A program made the position numbers and the translations under genes. 64,000 bases of DNA from Candidatus Rifleibacteriota bacterium (lineage in GTDB: Bacteria > Muiribacteriota > Ozemobacteria > Ozemobacterales > Ozemobacteraceae): the NCBI GenBank assembly GCA_015233155.1, contig JADFYG010000005.1, positions 1-64,000 on the forward strand. Reading direction: 5' to 3'. The notes beneath the pieces are model-generated. The model was not told where the DNA came from and searched no databases. It was given only the letters and a program-made list of their open reading frames with translations. Positions 37,772 to 48,900 of this stretch are shown here, piece by piece; position 1 is the first letter of the stretch, and each line of letters begins with the position of its first letter.

Positions 37772-39514
37772 TCAATGTTCACCCATGGTCACGCGTACGA
37801 CTTCTTCCAGGGTGGTCATGCCAATCAGACATTTGCGAAGAGCCGATTCTCGCAAGGACAACATACCATCATCGACAGCCTGCTTGCGAATGTCATCAGT
37901 AGATCCGCCGTTAAGAATGATATCGCGAAGACGTTCAGTCATGATCATTACTTCATAAACACCGACGCGACCTTTCATACCACCGTTATTGCATGTCTCG
38001 CAGCCTTTCCCCTTGTAGAAGAACATATTCTTTTCATTAATATGAGGAAGCTCGAGACGACGCAGCATTTCAGGTGTTATACCAAACTGGGCTATCTGCT
38101 CAGCACGCGGTTTTATTTCGAATTTACATTCCTTGCATATTTTCCGGACAAGACGTTGAGCTTGCACCAAAAGAACCGAGGTCGTAACCATGAATGGTTC
38201 TATTCCCATGTTGATGATACGGCCGATGGTTCCCGGGGCATCGTTCGTGTGCAGAGTCGACAGCACCAAATGCCCCGTCATTGATGCCTTGATAGCGATT
38301 TCCGCCGTTTCGAAGTCTCGAATCTCTCCAACCATGATGATGTTCGGATCCTGACGCAAAAAAGAACGCAATGCAGCCGCAAACGTCAGTCCTATTTCGG
38401 GTTTGCATTGCACCTGATTAACACCATGCAGCATATATTCGACGGGATCTTCCGCAGTCATACAATTGCGATCAATTGTATTAAGCGAAGTCAAGGCGGA
38501 ATACAGAGTTGTAGTCTTGCCGGACCCGGTTGGGCCAGTGACAAGAGCGATACCATATGGCGAAGTGATGCCGGCCTTGAATCGTCTCAGCGTTTCCGGT
38601 TCGAAACCAAGATCTTCGAGATTGACGCGCAGCGAAGTCTGGTCAAGAATTCGCATAACGATCTTTTCACCCCAGATAACAGGCAATACCGACACGCGGA
38701 AGTCAACAGAACGCTGATTTACTTTGATCTTGATGCGACCATCCTGCGGCAGGCGTTTTTCAGCGATGTTCAGCGAGGACATAATCTTGATACGTGAAGT
38801 GATAGCAGCAGTGGCCTTTTTGGGCGGCTGCATGGCATTAAACAAGACGCCATCCTGGCGATATCGTATTCGCAACTCTTTTTCAAACGGCTCGATATGA
38901 ATATCGGAAACACCATTTTGAACCGCTTGCGTCAACACTAGGTTGCACAAACGAATAATCGGAGCATCATTTTCACCTAATTCGCCAAGCTGATCCAGAT
39001 CATCAGCCCCGGCTTCCGCCTTGCCAATATCGTCCAGTTCTCCCATCAGTTTATCCTGCTGGGCCACTGCACCATAGGCATCCTGCAATGCTTTGTTGAT
39101 ATCTGTTTGCGTTGCAACGACCGGTTTGACCATCAAGCCGGTCATAAGCTGAATATCGTCGATAGCAATTATATTCAATGGATCGACCATAGCTACTGTC
39201 AGCTTGTTTCCAACTTTATTGATCGGAATAAGCATGTGACGCTTGGCTATATGTTCCGGGACCAGCTTCGCTATGATCGGATCGATCATGTAGTTCGAAA
39301 GATCTATGAACGGAATCTTGAGCTGCTTTGATAAAATCTGAACAATGTCATGTTCAGTGACCAGGTGCATCTCGACAAGAACCGCTCCAAGACGCTTTCC
39401 ACTCTTTTTCTGCAAAGCAAGCGCCTGCTGAAGCTGCTCTTCGTTGATCAGGCCTTCCTGTATCAGGGCATCGCCCAGACGCATCTTTTTCGCTGCATGC
39501 TGGATGTCGGTCAT
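37772..39514 (-). CDS. pilB: Type IV pilus extension ATPase PilB
   Basis: 580 residues; GGGAG precedes the ATG. The N-terminal region (about 1-165) is an MshEN-type module (LGDALIQEGLINEEQLQQAL), known in some PilB/MshE proteins to bind cyclic-di-GMP. The ATPase core has Walker A GPTGSGKTTTLYSAL, Asp box TAEDPVEY, Walker B in NIIMVGEIRD and His box STLHTNDAPGT. A tetracysteine zinc site (CKEC and CETC, about 50 residues apart) is typical of assembly, not retraction, ATPases. It lies just upstream of pilT. No pilC platform gene is in the window. Confidence 0.95.
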   Translation of the reverse strand: MTDIQHAAKKMRLGDALIQEGLINEEQLQQALALQKKSGKRLGAVLVEMHLVTEHDIVQILSKQLKIPFIDLSNYMIDPIIAKLVPEHIAKRHMLIPINKVGNKLTVAMVDPLNIIAIDDIQLMTGLMVKPVVATQTDINKALQDAYGAVAQQDKLMGELDDIGKAEAGADDLDQLGELGENDAPIIRLCNLVLTQAVQNGVSDIHIEPFEKELRIRYRQDGVLFNAMQPPKKATAAITSRIKIMSSLNIAEKRLPQDGRIKIKVNQRSVDFRVSVLPVIWGEKIVMRILDQTSLRVNLEDLGFEPETLRRFKAGITSPYGIALVTGPTGSGKTTTLYSALTSLNTIDRNCMTAEDPVEYMLHGVNQVQCKPEIGLTFAAALRSFLRQDPNIIMVGEIRDFETAEIAIKASMTGHLVLSTLHTNDAPGTIGRIINMGIEPFMVTTSVLLVQAQRLVRKICKECKFEIKPRAEQIAQFGITPEMLRRLELPHINEKNMFFYKGKGCETCNNGGMKGRVGVYEVMIMTERLRDIILNGGSTDDIRKQAVDDGMLSLRESALRKCLIGMTTLEEVVRVTMGEH

Positions 39515-39622
39515 TGACTGATTCTCCCTTTGAGATGCGGGCCTGTTGTCATGGAAAACTTCTTTATCTTTATCTTTGTCTTTTTATTCATTGATTCAGC
39601 TGATTAAAATACAAATCCACGC

Positions 39623-40456
39623 TTAAGTCGTAACAATTCCCCGAAGGCTCTCACGCATAGCAGCTTCAGGGGCGTCGACTCCGGTCAGAAATGAAAACGC
39701 CGCCATTCCCTGGCGAATCAGGAATTCCAATCCATCGATAACAACAGCCCCTGCAGCTCTGGCATCGGCCGTCAGTCGGGAATGCCTGGCATACACCAAG
39801 TCTAAAAACGTGTGGCTACGATTCATCGTAAGAAGTGGAAGCAACCGATCATCGGCATTCCACCCGAGAGGAGTGGCGTTGATCACCATATCCACGTTCG
39901 CAACAGCGTCCTTTAAAGAGGATTCGGTCCAATTCAACGGTATAACCTTCGTACCGGTTGCAGACAATGAAGAAACCGGCTGAACAGGCATACGGCTCGC
40001 CCAGTATACCACGGGGGTATTTCTTTGGCAAAGTCCCCAAAATGTTGCGACAGCCGCCCCTCCGGCACCAAGCAAAAGTGCCGCGCGCGGAGTTCCCCGC
40101 TCCTGCAAAAAATAATTCATAGCCAAAGCATCGGTATTAGTACCGATCATCATGCCATCTTCATTTCGTCTTACCGTATTCACTGCCTTAAGAATATCGG
40201 CCGGATGAAGCAAACTTCGTAGCTCTGAAATGACAGTTGTCTTGTGCGGAGCAGTTACGTTAAATCCCGAGACACGGAGAGCGGCCAAACCACGCACTCC
40301 GACAACCAGATCTTCACGAGCCACTCGGCAAGCTATATAAACAGCATCAATGCCAGTTGCAGCAAAGGCAGCATTCCAAAAAACCGGACTCAGCGAGTGT
40401 TCAATCGGGTCGCCAATAATGGCGAAAACACGGGTTTTTGCAGTGACGGCACTCAT
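39623..40456 (-). CDS. aroE: Shikimate dehydrogenase
   Basis: 277 residues from the ATG at 40456, five bases after GGA; a TTG at 40465 is possible. Reduces 3-dehydroshikimate to shikimate with NADPH. The N-terminal substrate domain has IGDPIEHSLSP (shikimate-binding Ser) and NVTAPHKTTV with the catalytic Lys, plus NTDA with the catalytic Asp. The nucleotide domain starts at LLGAGGAAVA. The C-terminal DLVYARHSRLTADARAAGA and GLEFLIRQG are typical. With aroC on the same strand it accounts for two of the seven shikimate steps; the others are elsewhere. Confidence 0.95.
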   Translation of the reverse strand: MSAVTAKTRVFAIIGDPIEHSLSPVFWNAAFAATGIDAVYIACRVAREDLVVGVRGLAALRVSGFNVTAPHKTTVISELRSLLHPADILKAVNTVRRNEDGMMIGTNTDALAMNYFLQERGTPRAALLLGAGGAAVATFWGLCQRNTPVVYWASRMPVQPVSSLSATGTKVIPLNWTESSLKDAVANVDMVINATPLGWNADDRLLPLLTMNRSHTFLDLVYARHSRLTADARAAGAVVIDGLEFLIRQGMAAFSFLTGVDAPEAAMRESLRGIVTT

Positions 40457-40556
40457 GTTTTCCAATCTTGCCGGAAATATGCAAACCGGTCGGGGATATC
40501 CTGAAACGGAATCGGCCCGACCGGTCGAACGACTAAGGTATAAAAGATGGAAAAAT

Positions 40557-40904
40557 TCAGCTTCCGAAACTTTTCAGAGCTTCTTCTTCCGTCTCGAAAA
40601 TCTCGAACACCTTGGTAAGACGAGTCAATTCGAACAATTCCTGGACTGCAGGCGATAGCTTCACCAGCTTCAAATCACCCTTGTTTTTTTTGACCTTCTT
40701 CAAGGTTGCCGCAACAACGCCAAGTCCCATGCTATTCAGATAATTCACTTCCTGAAAATCCATGACGATCTTGTTCTGGCCATCAACTACAAGTTGATCA
40801 ATTCGATCTTTAAACTGATTGACTGTTTCCGTGCCAATTTCCCCTCGGAGTATGACCACAGCCACATTATCTCCGCGTGGTTTGACATCGATTTTCAATT
40901 CCAT
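40557..40904 (-). CDS. STAS-domain anti-sigma factor antagonist
   Basis: 115 residues from the ATG at 40904, five bases after GGAGG. A single STAS domain of the RsbV/SpoIIAA type. The phosphorylation loop VNYLNSMGLGVV places Ser58 at the phosphorylated position. The C-terminal helices (VQELFELTRLTKVFEIFETE) are typical of this group. No kinase or phosphatase is adjacent. It is more canonical than the STAS protein at 23885, and the two probably answer to different partners. Confidence 0.92.
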   Translation of the reverse strand: MELKIDVKPRGDNVAVVILRGEIGTETVNQFKDRIDQLVVDGQNKIVMDFQEVNYLNSMGLGVVAATLKKVKKNKGDLKLVKLSPAVQELFELTRLTKVFEIFETEEEALKSFGS

Positions 40905-40995
40905 GACATCCTCCAAAGTTTGACTCTCAGAGTTCGCTTAAAGAGTCTACATTAAATTTATCGTTGGTTGCAAGAGGAATTCGATATTCTTTATT

Positions 40996-41952
40996 TCAGA
41001 AACGTACCAATGCAGATATGCGATGTGCTGCTCCAAGGGTTTCATCTACGTATGAATAGTCGAAACGCCAACTCTGCAGCTGAAAACTGGCGCCGAGGGT
41101 AAGGTCCCCTCCCTGACTTCCGAGACGGAGAGCGGCGATATCTTTGAACCAGTATTCCGCACCTGCCCGGAATTTGGCATCCATGTCCTGAACTTTATTC
41201 AGATCGACAGCCAAAGTTAACTTATCATTTGGCTTATAAGAAGTTCCCAGCGTGGTCGTAACGGGAATCCGATCCTTTTGTCCCGAAGAAGTATTCCAGG
41301 CAAGGCTTTCCCCGATATCGCGAACAGACAGGCCTAAACTCGACTTGGTATTTGGTTGATACATGAAACCAAGATCAAGCCCCCATGAGTCAGCTGAATT
41401 AGTGAAGAGGCTTTGCTTTAGCGACTTCACGTTAACACCACCATAGAATTTATCAGCCAGCTTACGGGCATATGTACCGAAGGTACTGGTTTCCGTATCA
41501 TCAAAATAGCTGAAAATATAGACGTTCTCCCCTGGAACGTACGTTCCGTCGGCGCGAGTTGCTGGTTGGCCAGGGGTGGTCGATTCGCGGGTTTCCGGAA
41601 TACCATCGACACCGAATCGTATGTGAGACAATGCTACAGTTCCCTGGCTCTTCCCCTGCTGGTCCTTCAATACATGAGCATATGTGAAGAAGTTGTAGCT
41701 TCGGTCAAGCGTCAGGTTGGCATGCATGAATGATGCCTCTGACTTCTGCAACAACGCTAAACCAGCTGGATTCCAGAAGGCTGCCGTCGAATCATCAGCC
41801 ACGGCGGTAAATGCACTTCCCATGCCGAGTGCGCGCGCACCGACACCCATTTTAAGGAAAGCGCCGGCCTGGCCTGCGGATTCAGCGAAGGCGGGTAGAA
41901 CAGCCGCCGAGAGAATGAAGGTGAGGAGGATAAGCTTGGACACGGTTTTCAT
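40996..41952 (-). CDS. PorV/PorQ-like outer-membrane beta-barrel protein
   Basis: 318 residues; GGAGG upstream of the ATG. A signal peptide (about 1-23, ending AFA) precedes the diagnostic N-terminal motif of the PorV/UPF0164 family: FLKMGVGARALGMGSAFTAV, then DDSTAAFWNPAGLA. The remainder alternates strands with turns and ends in Phe, as expected for a FadL-related barrel. In type IX secretion, PorV shuttles cargo at the outer membrane, but PorV-like proteins are also common outside that system. It lies about 1 kb from the giant surface protein, whose C-terminus resembles T9SS cargo. Confidence 0.85.
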   Translation of the reverse strand: MKTVSKLILLTFILSAAVLPAFAESAGQAGAFLKMGVGARALGMGSAFTAVADDSTAAFWNPAGLALLQKSEASFMHANLTLDRSYNFFTYAHVLKDQQGKSQGTVALSHIRFGVDGIPETRESTTPGQPATRADGTYVPGENVYIFSYFDDTETSTFGTYARKLADKFYGGVNVKSLKQSLFTNSADSWGLDLGFMYQPNTKSSLGLSVRDIGESLAWNTSSGQKDRIPVTTTLGTSYKPNDKLTLAVDLNKVQDMDAKFRAGAEYWFKDIAALRLGSQGGDLTLGASFQLQSWRFDYSYVDETLGAAHRISALVRF

Positions 41953-42220
41953 TCGAGTCCTCCTTTGCGTCGATAGGACTGGTCATCCCGCCTATCGTCA
42001 CAAAAATGCCTTTCTTTAATGATTTTTATAGAGTTTTTTTTCACCCATCGTTTATCCGTGAGAAAACGATGTTTGCGAACATGATTAGCTTCGACAGCTT
42101 GCGTTCTAAATGGCAGCAGACCATTCCGTATAATTTTGAAAAAAGGCGATATAGCTGATTCGTCGACAGTTATTTTGACAGACCAGCACGTATTCTCGAA
42201 ACAAGATCCTGTTTTTGTCA

Positions 42221-42913
42221 TCAGATACCTGTCAGTCCCATAGCTTTCAACGTTCCGTAAATCTGTGAAACTACTCCGTCAGCGCTCCCATCTTCCTGAT
42301 GCGCCACAGAAATCTGCGCACGAGCCCTGTCCTGATCCCCGCTCTGGTTTCGCCAAAAATAGGCGAAAGCCAGCATCGCATGAGCCTCTGCATTCGTCAC
42401 TCCGATAGGATGAGTAGAAGTGAACCGATAGGACGTGCTGGTCAAGCCGACCTTTTCCAGCAATGTCACAGCTTGCGAAAATCCGGATTTTTGGCCGCGT
42501 TGGATAAGTGATGATGCAAGCCCGACCTGTGATTCCGCGTTCGTATCGGCCGCCTGAGAAAAAGAGGAAAATCCGGATTCCATGCCGGTAGACTTGGCCT
42601 GAGACCATCCCAGTCCGTTATAAGCATCCGCCTTTTGAGACTGGGTAAGGTTTGTCATAACCAATACCTGGTTGAACTTGCCGATAGCGCTTGAAAAGGC
42701 ACCATACTTGAAATCATCCCATGCCGACAGAATGAGCGAATCAGGGTTGGTTTCCCCCCCCGTCCCTGTTCCGGTATCAGTGCCATTGCTGCCACTGTTC
42801 GGTATTTCGCCTGGAACTATATACCGTCCACTACCTCCTCCACTGCTTCCACAGCCGCTTGCCAGCAGGAATGCAATACCGAAGAGGACCAGCAACCCAT
42901 GTCGCATCTTCAT
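42221..42913 (-). CDS. Lipoprotein with TPR-like repeats
   Basis: 230 residues from the ATG at 42913, nine bases after GGAG; the frame extends to 42961. Lipobox LASGC with the lipidated Cys at 21, then a Gly/Ser/Thr-rich tether of about 30 residues. The mature domain is helical and TPR-like (LILSAWDDFKYGAFSSAIGK, then ADAYNGLGWSQAKSTGM; later AEAHAMLAFAYFWRNQSG). A Ser after the lipidated Cys would favour outer-membrane sorting under E. coli rules, but Gly is present here, and those rules may not apply in this organism. Between the giant protein and the PorV-like barrel, it could be an outer-membrane partner of either. Confidence 0.8.
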   Translation of the reverse strand: MKMRHGLLVLFGIAFLLASGCGSSGGGSGRYIVPGEIPNSGSNGTDTGTGTGGETNPDSLILSAWDDFKYGAFSSAIGKFNQVLVMTNLTQSQKADAYNGLGWSQAKSTGMESGFSSFSQAADTNAESQVGLASSLIQRGQKSGFSQAVTLLEKVGLTSTSYRFTSTHPIGVTNAEAHAMLAFAYFWRNQSGDQDRARAQISVAHQEDGSADGVVSQIYGTLKAMGLTGI

Positions 42914-42991
42914 AATGATTTTCTCCGTCTCACCATTAGTAAGCACACCATCGCGATGCACTCATGATATTGGCGCATCATGTACCGAATA

Positions 42992-45900
42992 TCAGCGAAG
43001 CACCGCAATCTTGTGAATCACGCGAGTTTTCTTATCCCAATTGTCCGGATCATGGACAGTGATGCGTGCAAAATACACCCCATTCGCCACTGCTCGATCC
43101 GACTGATCAGTCAAATCCCAAGTCACTTCGTTGTTCCAGCGAACTCCATCGGACCGAATCGTTATGGGCAAATCGCCATTTCCACGTATTTTTGCTCCCG
43201 CCACATTGTAAATATCGACTTCAACCAGGTCACTCGAAGGCAGTCTTCGGTTGGCGCCAATGCGGAGAACCACCCGACTTCCACGCGCCGGATTTGGATA
43301 CTGGACGATTTCAAGTACGGATAGCGGCGGAGAAACCTGGAAGCGAATCTCCGGCATGACTCCGACATTCCCTGCACGATCGAAGGCCTTGAATGAGAGT
43401 CTGTGCTCGCCTTCTAAAAGGGGTTCCAGAGATCGGAACGACGCTTTACAACCTGTTGCATCAACCGTTGCATCCAGTTCACGGCCATCAAGTGTAACCT
43501 TGACGGAATCGGTAGCCAGACCGGAACCACCTTCCTGTATCGCCCATTCGAATGATGGACGCGGGTCACTCAAAGGCTTTTGGACGTCGACCAAACTAGT
43601 CATATTCACTCGTGGTGCTGCCTTATCGCAGAACAGCGCGTAAGCTCCTGTCGTCATGGTCGTATAACTCAGGCGTCCAGAAGACACCATTCGACTGACA
43701 AATCGCCAAACACCATCGTCGTCCAGATGAAACATTGCCACTCCTGCCGGCAAACCACCACTCGGAACTTTTATAGATACTTCGATCGGAGCTATCAGGC
43801 GACCTGCAGGAATATTCATTGAATATGCCGCCCCTATTGGGACCAATTCGTCCGCAATGCCATCTCCAAGAACCATCCTTATGGAAGCTGCCAGTGCAGG
43901 CGTCATACCTGTCGTATCGATCCGGGTCAAGCCATTGTAGCGCCTGCTCCCTGCTAACCCGGTATTCTGACCGGATTTTTTCGAAGCCATACCAGTAGAA
44001 TCCTTCGTTAAGGTCGTGCTGGTAACACTGACGAGAGACTCGCTCTTAATAGCTCCAACTGGTATGACAATCTGAAAACAACCATCAGTGGAACGAACGT
44101 CGGCACGCATCGAGGCATTCACGAATGCGGTCGAGAAAGTGATGGTTTTGGTTGCGGTATTTCCGGTCAGATCGCGTGCCGTAACAGTGATCGTCACAAC
44201 TCCCGGATAGTTTTTATCCAAATGGGCACCGCTGAGGAACAAACGATTGGTCGGCCCTGCATTCATGATCAGGGAAGCCGCATTGCCGCCGCTCTGAGTC
44301 ACGACTGCAGTTGGAGCAGCTCCAAGATCTTCATTGGAGCTCACGGCAATCGTTATGTCAAACTCATTGCCCGGATTCGAAAAGACAGAGACGGAAAGTT
44401 GAGGAGGTGTCACATCGCGCCCGGTAAAACTCCTACTCGAGTTCGATGGATTGCCGAACAGATCAATCACTCCTGAGGCCGTGATCGTATATCGCGCGCC
44501 TTCTGTGATGTCAACATTGGTATTCACCTGCACAGATTTGTTATCAGCGCGCATTGTGATACCAGAGAGTACGACTGTCCCGGAGCCGAGTGTAAGTTTG
44601 TAATTGCCTGCATTTGTGGCACTCGATGCATTCACGGTTTCGTCAAAAACAACGTTTAACGCCCTCTGGCCGGTAATTCCGTCGAATGTTATGTCGGCAA
44701 TCATCGGGCCCTGAGTGTCAGCCGTAAACTGCGCGGTATTATTACCGGACGTTATCGGATCGTCATCGGCACTTCTAAATCCTGTAGCTACGGTCAGTGT
44801 GTATGTCTGTTTATCCGTAAGAACGGTATTAAGCGGAAGATCTACCACATGCCCATTTACGACGACGGGCCCCGAAACTGCAATGCCTGCAGGAGAATTA
44901 GGCGACAGTGAGTAATTGTTGAAGTTTCCGACATCCGCAGCGTTTATATCGGCGGTGAAAATCAATCGCACCGTGCGCGGATTGATCTGTGAAGCCGATG
45001 TCACCCGGAACGCCGAGGTAATGACGTCTACATCGACGGCCAGGGAAGACGGATTCTCCGCCTGATCGATAATCGTGACATGATAAGTGCCATCGGTCAC
45101 TAGTTGCCCATTCGCATCACGGCCATCCCAGGCGGCAGTGAATGGCGTTGCCGCACCAATGAAAGGAACATCGCGGATGACTGTCGAGCCGGCGGAAATA
45201 CGAGCCAGGATCGCTCCGGACGCTATTGCCGGATCGCCGCTATCAACCTGAATTGTCAGGCTCGTAACGCGAGGATTGAAGCGCGTAGTTTGAGAAGCAT
45301 TGTCAGTGCGGTATGTAATCAGCGAGCTGATTGCCGGAGTGGTTGTCTTTATTACAAGAACAGAGGTTGCTATCCCTGTTGCACCGAGTGGACGCCCCAG
45401 GTTCCCGGCGGCATCAACAATATTGAGTCGATATTCTCCATCGACCAGGAACGGTTGACCGGCATCCGTCGATTTTCCGTCGTAACTGATCGTGTAACCG
45501 CCGCCGTTCAGAGGACCCATCTGGTAGCTATCAGTCGAAAGCCCGCCAGAAACTCGCATCGAAATGGTTTCGCCTGCGGAAACGCCCAGCACATCAATCT
45601 TAACAAATGAGTGAACTTTGGGACTAAACCAGATTTTTCCACCACTCAGATAGCCTTGGGTGATATTCCAACGCAATACCGTTGGTGATAGCCCGTCATA
45701 GATGATACTTCCGCGCATACTGCCTTCATTGCCAAATATATCCAGGACGCGAAGTTCATATGTCGTCGGGCCGGTCGGGCCGATCGGAATCCCTGCCAAA
45801 GTGCCATCCCAAGCCACCGTTCCCGTGTTTCCCGAAATGGTGATCGGGAAGGATCCAAGAGAAGCATTCCCTTGAAAGAAGTGCAACCAATTGTTGCCCC

Positions 45901-48900
45901 CGGGTGCATTAGTGTATGTAACGGTAATAGTTGCAAGGCCCGGGGCTACGTAAGGACTGAATGGTTTCCCCGTAACATTTCCTGTCGGCGAAGAATATTT
46001 CGCGGTCGTTGATGGAAAAGTCGTAACTGTATAACCACTTATGAGCGGGCCTTTAGAACGAATTTCAAGCTGACCGCTCGGCATCGCAAAGTTGTCGGTG
46101 CTTTTATTGCCAGCGGGATCGTAACCACTGCTCACGAAGTAGGTAAAAGATCCTTGAGAAGTTACATCATTGAATGCCGCCGTGTTGTAGAAACGGGCCG
46201 TCGAAGAGCCCGTCCAGCTTTCGAAGCTGAAATTCATGACCGTGTTATTGACATCACCGAGGCGCAGTGTGGGAACATGTGCGGGCGTCTGATCCATTGC
46301 TTCATCAAATGTCACGATGAATATGGAGCTGTTGGCGGCAGTAATGCCAATGGTACCGATCGGAGTTACGGAAATTGGCGTCGGAGACTGTGAATCAATG
46401 ATAAAGGGCTTGGATGGATTCTTGTATCCAGTACCGGATGTAATCTGATCGGCGGAATTGAACACGTTCGTAATTTGAGCCGGAGCAGGATTTATAGGCT
46501 TGCCAAAAACATCGAAACAGTTATTCACGCTGATATAGACGGGAACACCCTGAAGTGTCGGATATTGCAGCGTATTTGCGAAACGTGCAACAGTACGCTT
46601 TACAGTCCCAACGGAATGATCCATCCAGGTAGTAAAAGAACCGATATCGATGACCGAGTTATCATCCAGACGGTTGATCGTCAACGTCGGAATAATATCG
46701 CGATTTATCGGAACCGCTATATTTGAAGGCATTATGGCAGTCTCGAATTCGACATCATAGAACAACGTGCCTGCCGCATATGCCTTAGTGGGAGGAGGAT
46801 AATTCAGAGCGGCGGCGACAGGAACCGGACCGCCATATACTGTCGGGAAAGTGACTTTGATCTGAGCTGCTGAATTTCCGGTCAACGGATACACATTACT
46901 GGGATTATTCCACAGATCCAGGAAAGCGCTCTGATCGGCTGAAAGATATAGATGATTAGTATTCCAGGAGAGAATATCGCGAATGTCGTCAGGTGCCAAC
47001 TGTATGCGAACCGTGCTCGAAGAATAATCATTGAGCAAAATAGACCCCGTGGCTCCAGGTGCGGAAGATCTTTGCAGAGGCATACTGGAGCCGGTACGAT
47101 CCTGATTTTTGTACAAGTATAAGCGACTGGTCACAACATTGCTGATAGTTTTTCCGCCAGGTAATGGATAGCTGACCTGCATTTCATCGAGGAAGAGACG
47201 AGCCCGCCTGTCGAACGTCATTGTCAGGATGCCACTTCCGATGTCAAGATTAGCATCATTATTGATATTGAAATTGCTTTGCAGAGTTGTGATCGATGCA
47301 GGCACAGCTTGATCAAAAGCTATTGTATTTATTTTATTGCCCTGCAGATCGCGAATCATTATCGGATAAGTCGCAACCGACAAGAACATGTTCGGAGCAG
47401 CGTGCTGATATTTCATGGCTATCCAGTCCTGGGCTTCCGGAGAAAGCCGGATTACCATTTCACGCGCACTTGGATTCGGTATGAGAACTGTATCAAAACC
47501 ATTCCGCATGGTAAAACGCTTCGTATAATCGGCAGGCAGGCTGTCATTCGTAGTGTTTTTAACCATGGCAAGGGAAGGAACCGTCGAATTCGTGAAAGTA
47601 CTGGAAGCCATATCCCTGTCGAATACCAAATGCAGTTCATTGGGGAAGTTGACAGCGTCATACCATCCACGAGTGAGATTCGGACGCAAGGCATATGGAA
47701 CGGTGATGCTGACCACGTTACTGGCCGGATTCTGAATGAGTGGGACCACCCAGTTACCCGCCAAATCACGGGCAACCATGGCTCCTTCACCGTTGTAGGC
47801 TCCAGTTCCCATGGATAGCCAAATCGTCGAACTTCCCCAGTCCGCGATTTTAGAACGCGTATCCTGAGACAGCAAAATACTTATACGATTAGTGTTTCCA
47901 CCTGTCTCTTCGACAGAATCGGCGTTCGTTAATGCCACGGTAAAGCTCGCATCGGGACTGACGCCCGAAAGATCCTGGCGAGATCCCATGCGAATCTTTG
48001 TCTGATCGACATTTGCAGCGGGGCCACCCGGATATAAATACAAAGCTTCGCTGAACGTCAGGAACAAGCGCTGTCCGTCGTATTCTGAACTCAGCAGTCT
48101 CGGGCGCGTGGTATCGACCGCAAGAGTCGTGTAGGTCGCGGTAATGTTGCCAGCCGTATCTTGTACATACAGAGGAAAAGTGAAAGTAGCGAGATCGATA
48201 CCTGATGTAGCAAGAGTAAATGGTGCGGATTTTCCCTGCCCCAAAGCTCCGGAGAAGTTTATTGGCCAACTCGACGGTCCCTGAATGGCACTGAAGTCGA
48301 TCCAGGCTGAGTTTGGCTGACTATCAAGAGTAATCGAAGCAATAATGCTATCAGATGCTGTTCCGGAACCGACGTTTGCAACCCAACTGAAAGGCAAATT
48401 GGGACTAATGATATTGGCGTATCCGCGTATGATATTTGGGGTATTATCAACCGTGAAAGTTGAAATCTGAGTTGTTGGGGCAACGAGATTGTCCCCGTGA
48501 TCGGTGATTCTAACCGCATAGCGCAGGTAATCATTGCCGCGATTTCCCTGCATCGACATGGTCCATGGATAGGAAGTATTCGTTGCAACCACGAAGGAGG
48601 CTTCGAAGCGGTTACCAACCCCTGTTCGATTGAGTGCCGTCTCTTGTATCAGCGCTCCGGAAGAAGCTGAAAGACGTACTGAAGCGGACCCCGGATCGTT
48701 GAAGTCAGCGATATCCATTCCAACGGTAACAACGTCACCGATATTGGCAGTAGCACTGGTAACATTGTCTCCATTTTCATTACTGACAAATATCGAAATA
48801 TTCGTCGGATTCGGAAGTAAAGTGTCGATTCCCCATGGCGCGGCAGGATCACATGTGATACTGCTGGTCGCCAGGACAATCGAACTGACGTCCGGATGCA

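Noticed and set aside
41949-42221. Minus-strand ORF of 90 codons between the lipoprotein and the PorV-like gene, overlapping both ends
   Set aside because: It touches both neighbours neatly, but the product is basic and irregular, with no domain and no ribosome binding site, and its last codons are formed by the ribosome binding site of the PorV-like gene.
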